DNA of 64,000 nucleotides from an uncultured Ruminococcus sp. (GTDB taxonomy: Bacteria; Bacillota; Clostridia; Oscillospirales; Ruminococcaceae). Numbering within the stretch: position 1 is the stretch's first letter; each line of letters starts with the position of its first letter. This document shows positions 24,981 through 33,561 of this stretch, piece by piece. The stretch is taken from contig CAMVRM010000002.1 of assembly GCA_947169885.1 (NCBI GenBank), positions 62,001-126,000 of the forward strand. The letters run 5' to 3'. The notes below the pieces were generated by a model that saw nothing but the letters and a program-made list of their open reading frames with translations, did no database searches and was not told the DNA's origin. The translations under genes were made by a program, and so were the position numbers.

Positions 24981-26279
24981 ATGAAAAGAAATATCCTGTG
25001 CAGAACAGCCGCACTTTTTATGGCGCTGACTGTTGCTGCTGCGGCTTCCTCATGCGGAAACAAGGAAGAAGCAAGAGAAGAGAACGCAAAAAAGCCTGCC
25101 GCCGAAAATGTTCAGACGGAAAACACACAGACAGAAAACGCTGAGGGTGCAGAGGGCGAAACACAGCCTGCCGAGGGCGAAGCAGAAAAGCCTGCCGAAC
25201 AGCCGACTTCCGGCAAGGCTGTCGTTCATCTTGCCTGCGCAGGCGACAACCTTATCCACGATAACATCTACGAAGAAGCAAAACAGCCTGACGGAAGCTA
25301 CGATTTCCACAAGTGCTATGAGAATGTCCGTGGACTTATCGAGGGCACAGATGTTGCGATACTCAATCAGGAAACGGTCGTCAACGATGCTTTTGAGCCG
25401 TCGACCTTCCCCGTGTTCTCAACGCCTACCGAGGATGGCGATGCAGTCGTGGATCTGGGGTTCAACGTTATCTCCATGAGCAACAACCACGTTCTTGACA
25501 AGGGTTCGGCAGGGCTTATATCTTCGCTGGATTACTGGGATTCAAAGGGGGTTGTACACTACGGCGCTTACCGTGACGAAGCGGATTCCGAGGACATCAA
25601 AACGCTGGAAGTAAACGGCATAAAGTTCGCATTTTTAGGTTACATGGAGCATACGAACGCTATCTTTCTTGACGATGACGAGCCGGGAAAAGTCGTGTAT
25701 CTGAGCGAGGAAGAAAAAATAGAGCGTCAGATACGTCAGGCGGACGAAATGGCTGACGTTGTTGTAGTTTCCTGCCATTACGGAACGGAGATACTCAACG
25801 AGATAAACGATCAGCAGATAACTCTTACCCCGAAGCTTGTGGAGTGGGGCGCTGATCTTGTTATCGGCACTCAGGCTCATGCGCTTTCTACCTGCACATA
25901 CATGGACAAGCCCGACGGCGGCAAGGCGTTCGTTTACTACGGACTGGGAAATTTCTTCTCGACTATGTACGATGCTGACAATCCCGACGGTCAGTACGGC
26001 AGGTCGATAATCGGCATACTGGGCAAGCTTGACGTTGTGAAAGACTATGACAACGGCGGAGCGATAAGCTTTGAACACGTCAAGGCTATCCCGGTTATCT
26101 CGCACTACGAGGGCGCAAGCTGGGATTCCATGTGGTACAACTGCGCAGTTTACCCCTACGGCAGTTACAGCGAAGACCTGTGGAGCAGGCACATGATGCA
26201 CGTTCAGGCAGGCGTTTCCCGTGACGATCTGGAACGTTATATAAACTTTATCCCTCACGAATTTTTAGCTTACGAATAA
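24981..26279 (+). CDS. CapA-family lipoprotein (poly-gamma-glutamate type)
   Basis: 432 aa from ATG 24981 (GGAGGGG upstream). Signal peptide with lipobox AAASSC, a Glu/Ala/Thr-rich linker (about 30-75), then a calcineurin-like PGA_cap domain: VHLACAGDNLIHDNIY, VAILNQETVVND, VISMSNNHVLDKGSAGL, VVVSCHYGTEI, VIGTQAHALST and VYYGLGNFFS, carrying the metal-binding Asp/Asn/His set. CapA takes part in poly-gamma-glutamate capsule export in bacilli; no capBC are near, so here the role may be hydrolysis or modification of another surface polymer. Confidence 0.9.
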   Translation: MKRNILCRTAALFMALTVAAAASSCGNKEEAREENAKKPAAENVQTENTQTENAEGAEGETQPAEGEAEKPAEQPTSGKAVVHLACAGDNLIHDNIYEEAKQPDGSYDFHKCYENVRGLIEGTDVAILNQETVVNDAFEPSTFPVFSTPTEDGDAVVDLGFNVISMSNNHVLDKGSAGLISSLDYWDSKGVVHYGAYRDEADSEDIKTLEVNGIKFAFLGYMEHTNAIFLDDDEPGKVVYLSEEEKIERQIRQADEMADVVVVSCHYGTEILNEINDQQITLTPKLVEWGADLVIGTQAHALSTCTYMDKPDGGKAFVYYGLGNFFSTMYDADNPDGQYGRSIIGILGKLDVVKDYDNGGAISFEHVKAIPVISHYEGASWDSMWYNCAVYPYGSYSEDLWSRHMMHVQAGVSRDDLERYINFIPHEFLAYE

Positions 26280-26352
26280 TAACGAACGCACTTTTTACGC
26301 CGATTTTCGGGTATTATTTATGTAAAAAACAACGCACAAAGGAGCGATATTT

Positions 26353-26826
26353 ATGAAGAACAGAACAGTGAACGGGACATTTTCCTTTTCAGTACCCGAT
26401 GATTTTGAGGATATGAGCGAGGAACAGCTGAGAAAGTTCTATTCCACTACCGAGGGACTGACGGGTTATTATCACACTGAGACTAACTCTATGATAAACG
26501 TTGGCTTCGTGCCGAAAAAAGGGCTTGTGTCGGCGCTTTTCAGTGCAAAGGATATAATCAAAAGCTATGATGCAGGATATTCGAGAAGGCTTGAAAACTA
26601 CGAAAAGACAGGCGATATAACACGTACAGCCGCAGGGGAGAAGTGTGTCGGCATGAGTTTTTCTTATACTACAAAATCGGAACACGTCCCCGTATCTGCG
26701 GAAGTGGTGACGATAAAACACAAGGGCGCATTCTACACGGTGATATTCTCGGTGAAAAAGGACGGCACGACCGACTTGCAGAAGCTGTCCTCGGAAGTGC
26801 TGTCGACTGTTCGTTTTGAAAACTGA
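26353..26826 (+). CDS. Hypothetical protein, 157 aa
   Basis: Small soluble protein (TFSFSVPDDFEDMSEEQLRK, ending LSSEVLSTVRFEN) with the size and rhythm of PsbP/DUF1795-like domains, no signal peptide. AAAGGAGCGATATTT precedes the ATG. It lies 73 nt after the CapA gene, probably in the same transcript, and ends at a terminator. Function unknown. Confidence 0.7.
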   Translation: MKNRTVNGTFSFSVPDDFEDMSEEQLRKFYSTTEGLTGYYHTETNSMINVGFVPKKGLVSALFSAKDIIKSYDAGYSRRLENYEKTGDITRTAAGEKCVGMSFSYTTKSEHVPVSAEVVTIKHKGAFYTVIFSVKKDGTTDLQKLSSEVLSTVRFEN

Positions 26827-26834
26827 AACAATAC

Positions 26835-26867
26835 AGACCCCGACGTTTTTTCGCCGAGGTCTTTTTT
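26835..26867. terminator. Bidirectional terminator
   Basis: AGACCCCGACG and CGCCGAGGTCT form a stem with two mismatches around a T-run loop, followed by TTTTTT; it separates convergent genes. Confidence 0.75.
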
Positions 26868-26868
26868 A

Positions 26869-27831
26869 TCAGCCTTTTTTCTTGTTGAGTGCTAACACTG
26901 CCGCTGCCGCAGCAACTGTTACCGCAATGCCTGCGCCAACGCCTGTTACAGGGTTTGGAGTAGCATTGGCGGGGGTTGATGAAGATGTGGTTTTACTTGA
27001 TGTTGATACACTGTTTGATGAAGAAGAAGATGATGATGATGATGAAGAAGATGATGAAGAAGAAGATGATGATGAAGATTCAGATGATGAAGAAGATTCA
27101 AAAGATGTTTCGGAAGATGAGGAAAGCGATGTATCTGCGCTGTCAGAACTTGTAGTGTCTGGCTCTTTAGTTTCATATATCACGATGTAATTTCCCGTAC
27201 CTATGAAATCAAAGTCGATAACAATATTTTCGTCAGTGTTTACCGAGACAGACAAATCAGTGCTTTTAGCCGTGTCTGAATCGAGATAAAGCATGGTGAA
27301 AGTTCCGTTGTTGAGAAAATCGTGAACGTTGCCCTGTTCTTCTGTCAGACCAAGCTTAACAGTTGCCCTGACACCTGTTACGTCTGAAAGGATCTCAGGC
27401 TCTTCCGTTCCCCTTGTTCTTGCAGGGTAGTAATATGTCATAAGGCTGTCAGCAGGTTTTATCTCTCTGCCATAATATTCATCGATGCGTTTTTTGTAAT
27501 CGCCGTCTGCTTCAAGTTCTTCATAGGTCTTTGGAGAGTCTTTGTCATGCTTTATGGAGTACACAACGTCAAGACCTCTGTTCAGGTAGTCGATGTCGGT
27601 GTCATCAAAGCCAAGTTTTTTCAGTTCCTCATCGTCATAGAGAGCTTCATCTCCGACAACTGTTCCGTAATATTCAGCCTTACCCCTTGTGGAAGTGCTT
27701 GCCGCCGAGGAAGTCTGATCGTTTGGATCTATCGTATCGCTGCTTGCATCCGCAAAAACAGTCTGAGCGGCTGACGAGAGCATCATAGCCATGGCAAACA
27801 GAACAGCGGCTGTTTTTCTAAAATTTTTCAT
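26869..27831 (-). CDS. Cell-surface protein with poly-Ser linker and NPVTG anchor
   Basis: 320 aa. Signal peptide (cleavage near AQTVFADA), an uncharacterised domain (about 45-215), a long almost pure Ser tract (about 225-280, encoded by a GAW-type trinucleotide repeat at 27015-27120), then a C-terminal sorting signal: NPVTG, a hydrophobic Ala/Val helix and a KKKG tail. This is the pattern of a sortase substrate with an NPxTG motif rather than LPxTG. AAGGGGGAT lies before the ATG. The function of the globular domain is not recognised. Confidence 0.85.
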   Translation of the reverse strand: MKNFRKTAAVLFAMAMMLSSAAQTVFADASSDTIDPNDQTSSAASTSTRGKAEYYGTVVGDEALYDDEELKKLGFDDTDIDYLNRGLDVVYSIKHDKDSPKTYEELEADGDYKKRIDEYYGREIKPADSLMTYYYPARTRGTEEPEILSDVTGVRATVKLGLTEEQGNVHDFLNNGTFTMLYLDSDTAKSTDLSVSVNTDENIVIDFDFIGTGNYIVIYETKEPDTTSSDSADTSLSSSSETSFESSSSSESSSSSSSSSSSSSSSSSSSSSNSVSTSSKTTSSSTPANATPNPVTGVGAGIAVTVAAAAAVLALNKKKG

Positions 27832-27887
27832 ATTTTATCCCCCTTAAAAACAAAAAGCAAAGAGTTCAATATTATCCTTCATAGTTC

Positions 27888-27916
27888 ATTATACCACACA
27901 TAAAACGATTTGTCAT
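27888..27916 (-). promoter_or_regulatory. Promoter of the NPVTG surface-protein gene
   Basis: Minus strand ATGACA (27916-27911), 17 nt, TATAAT (27893-27888). Between here and 28251 the sequence is AT-rich; a TTGACA at 28071-28076 has no -10 at normal spacing. Confidence 0.75.
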
Positions 27917-28251
27917 TCATATGCCGTAAAAAATACAACATTTTTGTATATTTCAACAATTTTTTAGGCTGTAATTTGTTGCATTTTGGCTGTGTTAATA
28001 AAATATGGTATATTCCGCAAAGAAATAAGTGGGTTATGCACAAAATTTCTACTTTTTAAAGGATAAGTTGTTGACAAAACAATTATATTATATTAGAAAG
28101 ACAGCATAAAAAGAGGTTAAGGTAACAGCATTCACTGAGATAAATTCGGTGTACGTTGTTTTTTGTTAAATGTTGTTGGGTATATAGCATAAAAATCCTT
28201 GATGAAATTTATACAAAATGAATATAAATCAGAGCAAAATTAAAATTTTTA

Positions 28252-28280
28252 ATGACTTTTTTTATAAGATATGTTATAAT
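28252..28280 (+). promoter_or_regulatory. Promoter of the NHLP export operon
   Basis: ATGACT (28252-28257), 17 nt, TATAAT (28275-28280) with an extended -10 TGT directly in front. Transcription should begin near 28287. Confidence 0.7.
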
Positions 28281-28325
28281 AATTATAAAGCAAAATGTTG
28301 TAACAGATACATGGTGAAAAAGACC

Positions 28326-28394
28326 ATGGACGAGATAAGATATGTACACAAAGACGAAAATAATATCCTTACCATAGGAAAGAAATTAAGGTGA
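28326..28394 (+). CDS. Possible 22-codon ORF before the exporter genes
   Basis: GGTGA lies about 9 nt before an ATG; the frame reads MDEIRYVHKDENNILTIGKK and ends at a TGA that overlaps the ribosome site of the next gene. It is too short to be a normal NHLP precursor (no Nif11 or nitrile-hydratase leader, no GG site). It may be a leader ORF or chance. Confidence 0.2.
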   Translation: MDEIRYVHKDENNILTIGKKLR

Positions 28395-28399
28395 TAAAA

Positions 28400-28813
28400 T
28401 TGGCAGAACAAAAAGTTTTCAGAGAGAAGTCGCTTGAAAGGATATCCTCGCCCGAGCAGCTGACCGATTATCTTAAAGTTACGAATCCCGGGATATGGAC
28501 GCTGCTTGCGGCGGTAGTAATACTTATCGGAGGGCTGTTTGCGTGGAGTACGGTCGGTGAACTTGAAACGCTTGCGGACGGCACGGCGATAGTTTCGGAC
28601 GGTACGGCTCAGATAAAACTTGCGGACGGCAGAAATGAAGTTAAATCGGGCATGGCTGTGCGATTCGGAGAAGAAGAATACTATATCTCATCAGTGCAGA
28701 AAGACGAGTTCGGAGCTGTTTATGCCTATGCTCCTGTTTCTGAGGTGAACGGCGTGTATGATGTTAAAATTGTTACCGAGAAGATACACCCGATAAGTTT
28801 TCTTTTGAACTGA
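28400..28813 (+). CDS. NHLP system secretion protein (short HlyD-like)
   Basis: 137 aa. The TTG at 28400 is preferred because AAGGTGAT is 4 nt upstream; a GTG at 28391 is the alternative. The N-terminus FREKSLERISSPEQLTDYLK is the signature of the NHLP/NHLM bacteriocin-system membrane fusion family, followed by one membrane helix (about 35-55) and a small beta domain. Typical family members are much longer and carry a coiled-coil hairpin, which is absent here. First gene of a three-gene export operon. Confidence 0.8.
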   Translation: MAEQKVFREKSLERISSPEQLTDYLKVTNPGIWTLLAAVVILIGGLFAWSTVGELETLADGTAIVSDGTAQIKLADGRNEVKSGMAVRFGEEEYYISSVQKDEFGAVYAYAPVSEVNGVYDVKIVTEKIHPISFLLN

Positions 28814-28822
28814 GGGGGAACT

Positions 28823-31000
28823 ATGAGCAAAAAGATCAAACCGACTGTTACAAAGGGGGCTGCAAAAGTCCCCGTTATAATGCAGTTAGAAGCGCTTGAA
28901 TGCGGAGCGGCGAGCCTTGCAATGGTAATGGCTTATTACGATAAGTGGGTGCCGCTGGAACAGGTAAGGGCTGACTGCGGAGTTTCAAGAGACGGCTCGA
29001 ACGCACTGAACATATATAAAGCGGCAGTGAGTTACGGCTTTAAGGTGAGTGCATTCAGCCGTGATCCGCAGTCAATACGTGAAAACGGAAAGTTCCCCTG
29101 CATAATACACTGGAATTTCAATCATTTTGTGGTGCTTAACGGCTTTAAGGGAAAGTATGCCTGCATAAACGATCCTGCGAGGGGATTTGTTAAGGTAACG
29201 CCCGAAGAGTTCGACAAGTCATTCACGGGAGTAACGCTGGAAATAGTTCCCGATGAGGGCTTTGAGCCGAGCGGCAAGCGTCAAAGCACTCTTGATTTTG
29301 CAAAGCGAAGACTTATCGGAGCAGGTGCGGCAGTTGTGTTCGTTATGCTGACAAACATCATCACTTCACTGTTCGGAGTGATAAATCCTATCATGTCAAA
29401 AATATTCATGGACAGGCTTCTGACGGGCAAAAACCGTGACTGGCTCATGCCGTTCATAGGAATAATGGCAGGACTTGCGGCAGTACAGCTTATAGTGGCG
29501 TGGGCGCAAACGATATACAGTCTTAAAATAAACGGAAAAATGGACCTTGTGGGCAGCACAGCTTATATGTGGAAGATACTGCGTATGCCAATGGAGTTTT
29601 TCTCGCAGAGAATGGCAGGCGACATTCAGGAAAGGCAGATGACAAACGCCACGATCGCAGGAACGCTCGTCAACACCTTTGCGCCGCTCATGCTCAACAC
29701 TATCATGATGATATTCTATCTTGTGCTGATGCTGAAACAGAGCCTTCTGCTGACGGCTATCGGTATCGGCACGATCGTGCTGAACATTTTTATGTCAAGG
29801 TTTATTTCGGAGAAGCGTGTCAACATCACAAGAGTTATGCAGCGTGATGCCGCAAAGCTCAGTTCAACGACTGTTGCAGGCATCGAGATGATAGAGACTA
29901 TCAAGGCGAGCGGTGCTGAGAATGGTTTTTTTCAGAAGTGGTCGGGCTATCAGGCATCGGTCAACTCGCAGTCGGTCAGAACGGCAAAGGTGAACAGCTA
30001 TATCGGCATGATACCTATGTTCTTCTCGACTGTCGCAAACTATGCTGTTATGGTAATGGGCATCTATTACGTCATGAACGGCAGTTTCACGCTTGGTTCG
30101 CTGCAAATGTTTCAGGGTTTCTTAGGTTCGTTCATGTCGCCTGCGATGATGCTTATTTCGGCAGGTCAGACGATACAGGAAATGCGGACGCAAATGGAGC
30201 GTGTTGAGGACGTTATGCAGTATCCCGATGACCAAAATGTTGTCTACACGGCAAAGAGCAGTGACGAGGAACTTAACAAGCTTAAAGGAAACATCGAGAT
30301 AAAGAACCTTACATTCGGCTATTCAAAGCTTGCAGAACCGCTCATCAAGGATTTTTCGATGAGCATCAAAGCAGGGGGACGTGTTGCGTTCGTAGGGGCT
30401 TCGGGCTGCGGAAAATCAACGCTCTCGAAGCTTATCTCGGGGCTTTATGAGCCGTGGAGCGGTGAGATACTCTTTGACGGAAAGCCAAGAACGGAGCATG
30501 AACGTTCGGTCATGACAGGTTCGATAGCGGTAGTCGATCAGGATATAACGCTGTTTGAGGGAACTATCGCCGAGAACATCAGGATGTGGGACGATTCGAT
30601 CGAGGAATTTGAGATAATACTTGCCGCCCGTGATGCACAGCTTCATAATGACATCATGGCGAGAGACGGCGGTTATGATTCAAAGATGACTTCGGGAGGA
30701 CGTGATCTTTCGGGCGGTCAGCGCCAGAGACTTGAAATTGCAAGAGTTCTTGCGCAGGACCCGTCCATTATAATCCTTGACGAAGCAACAAGCGCACTTG
30801 ATGCTAAGACGGAATATGATGTTGTGAATGCCATAAAGGACAGGGGCATAACCTGTATCGTTATCGCTCACAGGCTGTCGACTATCCGTGACTGTGACGA
30901 GATAGTTGTTATGGAGCATGGAGTTCCTGTCGAAAGGGGAACTCACGATGAACTTATGAAGCTTGGCGGCGTTTATACCGAGCTTGTCACCAACGAATAG
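28823..31000 (+). CDS. NHLP peptide exporter with C39 peptidase, permease and ATPase
   Basis: 725 aa. Residues 10-140 form a C39 peptidase domain with catalytic Cys in MQLEALECGAASLAMVMAYY, His in WNFNHFVVLNG and Asp in INDPARGF; it should cut leaders after a double-Gly-type site. Six membrane helices follow (about 160-440), then an ABC ATPase with Walker A GASGCGKST, signature LSGGQRQRLEIARVL and Walker B IIILDEATSALD. The protein would mature and export a ribosomally made peptide. GAGGGGGAAC precedes the ATG. The substrate is not found nearby. Confidence 0.92.
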   Translation: MSKKIKPTVTKGAAKVPVIMQLEALECGAASLAMVMAYYDKWVPLEQVRADCGVSRDGSNALNIYKAAVSYGFKVSAFSRDPQSIRENGKFPCIIHWNFNHFVVLNGFKGKYACINDPARGFVKVTPEEFDKSFTGVTLEIVPDEGFEPSGKRQSTLDFAKRRLIGAGAAVVFVMLTNIITSLFGVINPIMSKIFMDRLLTGKNRDWLMPFIGIMAGLAAVQLIVAWAQTIYSLKINGKMDLVGSTAYMWKILRMPMEFFSQRMAGDIQERQMTNATIAGTLVNTFAPLMLNTIMMIFYLVLMLKQSLLLTAIGIGTIVLNIFMSRFISEKRVNITRVMQRDAAKLSSTTVAGIEMIETIKASGAENGFFQKWSGYQASVNSQSVRTAKVNSYIGMIPMFFSTVANYAVMVMGIYYVMNGSFTLGSLQMFQGFLGSFMSPAMMLISAGQTIQEMRTQMERVEDVMQYPDDQNVVYTAKSSDEELNKLKGNIEIKNLTFGYSKLAEPLIKDFSMSIKAGGRVAFVGASGCGKSTLSKLISGLYEPWSGEILFDGKPRTEHERSVMTGSIAVVDQDITLFEGTIAENIRMWDDSIEEFEIILAARDAQLHNDIMARDGGYDSKMTSGGRDLSGGQRQRLEIARVLAQDPSIIILDEATSALDAKTEYDVVNAIKDRGITCIVIAHRLSTIRDCDEIVVMEHGVPVERGTHDELMKLGGVYTELVTNE

Positions 31001-31014
31001 GGAGGTAGGACTTT

Positions 31015-33222
31015 TTGGGTTGGTTTGAAAAACAGATCGAACAGCGAAAGGAAATGGACGAAAAACTGCTGGAAGAGTCCTTCTTCCGTGCGGCAGGGGT
31101 CGTCATGGGAAAGAACAGCGCCGCACGGATAAGCGATGAGCATACGGTCGCAAAGCAGGCTGTGGACGAGATACTGAAATACTACCGATTCAAGCCTGTT
31201 GAGATACCAAAGAGCATAAAGGATCGTGATGAAAGGCTGGAATACAGTCTCAGACCATACGGCATGATGCAGCGCAGGATAACACTTGGCGAAAACTGGT
31301 GGAAGGACTGTTACGGAGCGATACTTGCTTATTTTAAAGAGAGCGGCGAGCCTGCCGCACTTCTGCCGAACGATATTTCGGGATACTATTATATCGACAG
31401 GAATACGGGCAGAAAAGTTGCGATAAACGGGAAAACGGCAGAGCTTTTTGAGAGTGAGGCGCATTGTTTTTACAAGCCGTTCCCTCAGAAAAAGCTGAAC
31501 ATAAAAGATCTTATCGTTTATATCAAAGGCTGTATCACGCTGAGTGACATTATCGTTATCGTTATCTCGATGCTTTCGGTAACAGGCGTTGGAATGTTCA
31601 TGCCGAGGATAACCAAAGCGCTGACAGGTCCTGTTGTGGAAAGCGGAAAAGTCATGATGCTTGCAGGCATTGCGATATGTATGCTTTGCACTGCGGTCAC
31701 ATCGCAGATGCTCAATTCGATAACCACGCTGTTAAATTCACGCATACAGACAAAAGCGAGCATCGGCGTTCAGTCGGCAATGATGATAAGGATACTCAGT
31801 CTTCCTGCGAACTTCTTCCGAAAATACAGCGCAGGTGAACTGAACAGCAGAGCGCAGTCGGTGGATCAGCTGTGTCAGCTGATGATCGGAACGTTTTTTG
31901 TGGGAGGATTGAGTTCGCTCAGTTCCTTGCTTTACATAACGCAGATATTCAGATTTGCGCCTGCACTCGTTGTGCCGTCGATCCTGATCATTCTTACGAC
32001 GGTGATATTCTCAACGGTATCTTCGGTAGTTCAGATAAGGATAAGCAAGCGGCAGATGGAGATGGCCGCAAAGGAGTCGGGTCTTACCTACTCGATGATA
32101 AGCGGCGTTCAGAAGATAAAGCTGTCAGGTGCGGAAAAGAGATTTTTTGCACGCTGGCTGAGCCTTTATTCCGACAGCGCCGAACTTACTTATGCTCCGC
32201 CGACATTTATCAAGATAAACGGTGTTATCACAACGGGCATAACGCTTGTCTCGAACATCGTGCTTTATTATCTTGCTGTGAGCAGCAGTGTTTCGCAGTC
32301 TGACTATTTCGGATTCACGGCGGCATATGGTGCGGTCATGGCGGCATTTTCAACACTTGCAAGCACAGCGCTGTCGCTTGGCAGGATAAAGCCTGTTCTT
32401 GAAATGTCAGAACCGTTTTTAAAGACAGAACCCGAGACTGCTGACAGCCGTTCGAGCAGCGAGGGAAGCAGCAGGGAAATGGTAACAAAGCTGAACGGCA
32501 GTATCGAACTGAACAACATCAGTTTCAGGTATTCCGAGAACACGCCGTATATCCTGAAAGACCTGACTGTTAAAATAAAAGCAGGCGAATATGTTGCGAT
32601 AGTCGGAAAAACAGGGTGCGGAAAAAGCACGCTCATGCGCCTGCTCCTTGGCTTTGAGAAGCCCGAAAGGGGAGCGGTGTTCTATGACGGGAAGAACATT
32701 GCACGTCTTGATCTTGGGTCGCTCAGGCGCAGGATAGGTTCGGTCATTCAAAGCGGCGGACTGTTTCAGGGTGATATTTACTCGAACATCGTTATCTCTG
32801 CGCCGCATCTGACGCTTGATGATGCGTGGGAGGCGGCAGAAGTTGCAGGGATAGCCGATGACATAAGGCAGATGCCAATGGGAATGCAGACGGTCATTGC
32901 TGAGGGTCAGGGCGGCATTTCGGGCGGTCAGAAACAGCGGCTTATGATAGCCCGTGCGGTCGCTCCAAAGCCTAAGATACTCATGTTCGATGAAGCGACA
33001 AGCGCACTTGACAACAAAACGCAGAAGCAGGTGAGTGAAGCGCTGGACAGAATGGGCTGTACACGAATAGTGATCGCTCACAGGCTCTCGACTATCAGGC
33101 ACTGTGACAGGATATTGGTGCTTGACGGCGGCAGTATCGTTGAAGAAGGCAGTTATGACGAGCTTATCGGACGTGGAGGTTATTTTGCGGAGCTTGTCAA
33201 GCGGCAGAGGATAGATGTCTGA
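31015..33222 (+). CDS. NHLP exporter second ABC subunit (permease/ATPase)
   Basis: 735 aa with TTG start (GGGAGGT 8 nt upstream). An N-terminal soluble region (to about 165), where NHLP second subunits carry a non-peptidase domain, precedes six membrane helices and an ABC ATPase with Walker A GKTGCGKST, signature ISGGQKQRLMIARAV and Walker B ILMFDEATSALD. In NHLP systems this subunit pairs with the C39-bearing one as a heterodimeric exporter. It starts 14 nt after the previous gene. Confidence 0.9.
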   Translation: MGWFEKQIEQRKEMDEKLLEESFFRAAGVVMGKNSAARISDEHTVAKQAVDEILKYYRFKPVEIPKSIKDRDERLEYSLRPYGMMQRRITLGENWWKDCYGAILAYFKESGEPAALLPNDISGYYYIDRNTGRKVAINGKTAELFESEAHCFYKPFPQKKLNIKDLIVYIKGCITLSDIIVIVISMLSVTGVGMFMPRITKALTGPVVESGKVMMLAGIAICMLCTAVTSQMLNSITTLLNSRIQTKASIGVQSAMMIRILSLPANFFRKYSAGELNSRAQSVDQLCQLMIGTFFVGGLSSLSSLLYITQIFRFAPALVVPSILIILTTVIFSTVSSVVQIRISKRQMEMAAKESGLTYSMISGVQKIKLSGAEKRFFARWLSLYSDSAELTYAPPTFIKINGVITTGITLVSNIVLYYLAVSSSVSQSDYFGFTAAYGAVMAAFSTLASTALSLGRIKPVLEMSEPFLKTEPETADSRSSSEGSSREMVTKLNGSIELNNISFRYSENTPYILKDLTVKIKAGEYVAIVGKTGCGKSTLMRLLLGFEKPERGAVFYDGKNIARLDLGSLRRRIGSVIQSGGLFQGDIYSNIVISAPHLTLDDAWEAAEVAGIADDIRQMPMGMQTVIAEGQGGISGGQKQRLMIARAVAPKPKILMFDEATSALDNKTQKQVSEALDRMGCTRIVIAHRLSTIRHCDRILVLDGGSIVEEGSYDELIGRGGYFAELVKRQRIDV

Positions 33223-33244
33223 AAGAATATCAATAAACAAATAT

Positions 33245-33356
33245 TATAGCAATACAGGAAAATAGCAGCATAATATGCCGCAGTGTTTCTAAAAACATAA
33301 CAGAAGTACTGCGGCGTATTTTTTTGAATATATCCGTATCTTGTTCTGTATTGCTA
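33245..33356. repeat. Family-2 hairpin element, 112-bp copy
   Basis: The left end TATAGCAATACAGGAAAATA (33245-33264), and on to 33273, matches the left end of the element at 61437 in 28 of 29 positions. The right end (33345-33356, TCTGTATTGCTA) is its inverted repeat. The interior differs from the 61437 copy and holds the terminator of the export operon. Confidence 0.65.
33274..33327 (+). terminator. Terminator of the NHLP export operon
   Basis: ATGCCGCAGT pairs with ACTGCGGCGTAT (one bulge), followed by seven T residues; it lies inside the family-2 element. Confidence 0.8.
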
Positions 33357-33408
33357 ATGTTTGGGCGAACAAATAGGCTCTTACTCCGTGCGATCGTGAT
33401 CCGCACTC

Positions 33409-33437
33409 TTGCATTATTGTCGAAACTATGCTATAAT
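33409..33437 (+). promoter_or_regulatory. Promoter of the SNF2 helicase gene
   Basis: TTGCAT (33409-33414), 17 nt, TATAAT (33432-33437). A family-1 hairpin starts 18 nt downstream. Confidence 0.7.
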
Positions 33438-33454
33438 AGTGTGTAGCAGATGTT

Positions 33455-33503
33455 AGAACCTGTCTTCACAAGGCTCTGTACGTGTCTTGTGAAGACAGGT
33501 TCT
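33455..33503. repeat. Family-1 hairpin element, 49-bp form
   Basis: AGAACCTGTCTTCACAAG and CTTGTGAAGACAGGTTCT form a perfect 18-bp stem around a 13-nt loop. It falls in the predicted 5' leader of the helicase mRNA, 58 nt before the start codon. Confidence 0.9.
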
Positions 33504-33561
33504 TACATGAAAAAATTGATGTGATCCGACTAATTGAAACTATTCAGGAACAGGTGAAAAA

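Noticed and set aside
24981-26279. Complete poly-gamma-glutamate capsule operon
   Set aside because: Only a CapA-like protein is present; no capB or capC homologue is near.
28326-28394. NHLP bacteriocin precursor
   Set aside because: Only 22 codons with no leader signature or GG cleavage site.
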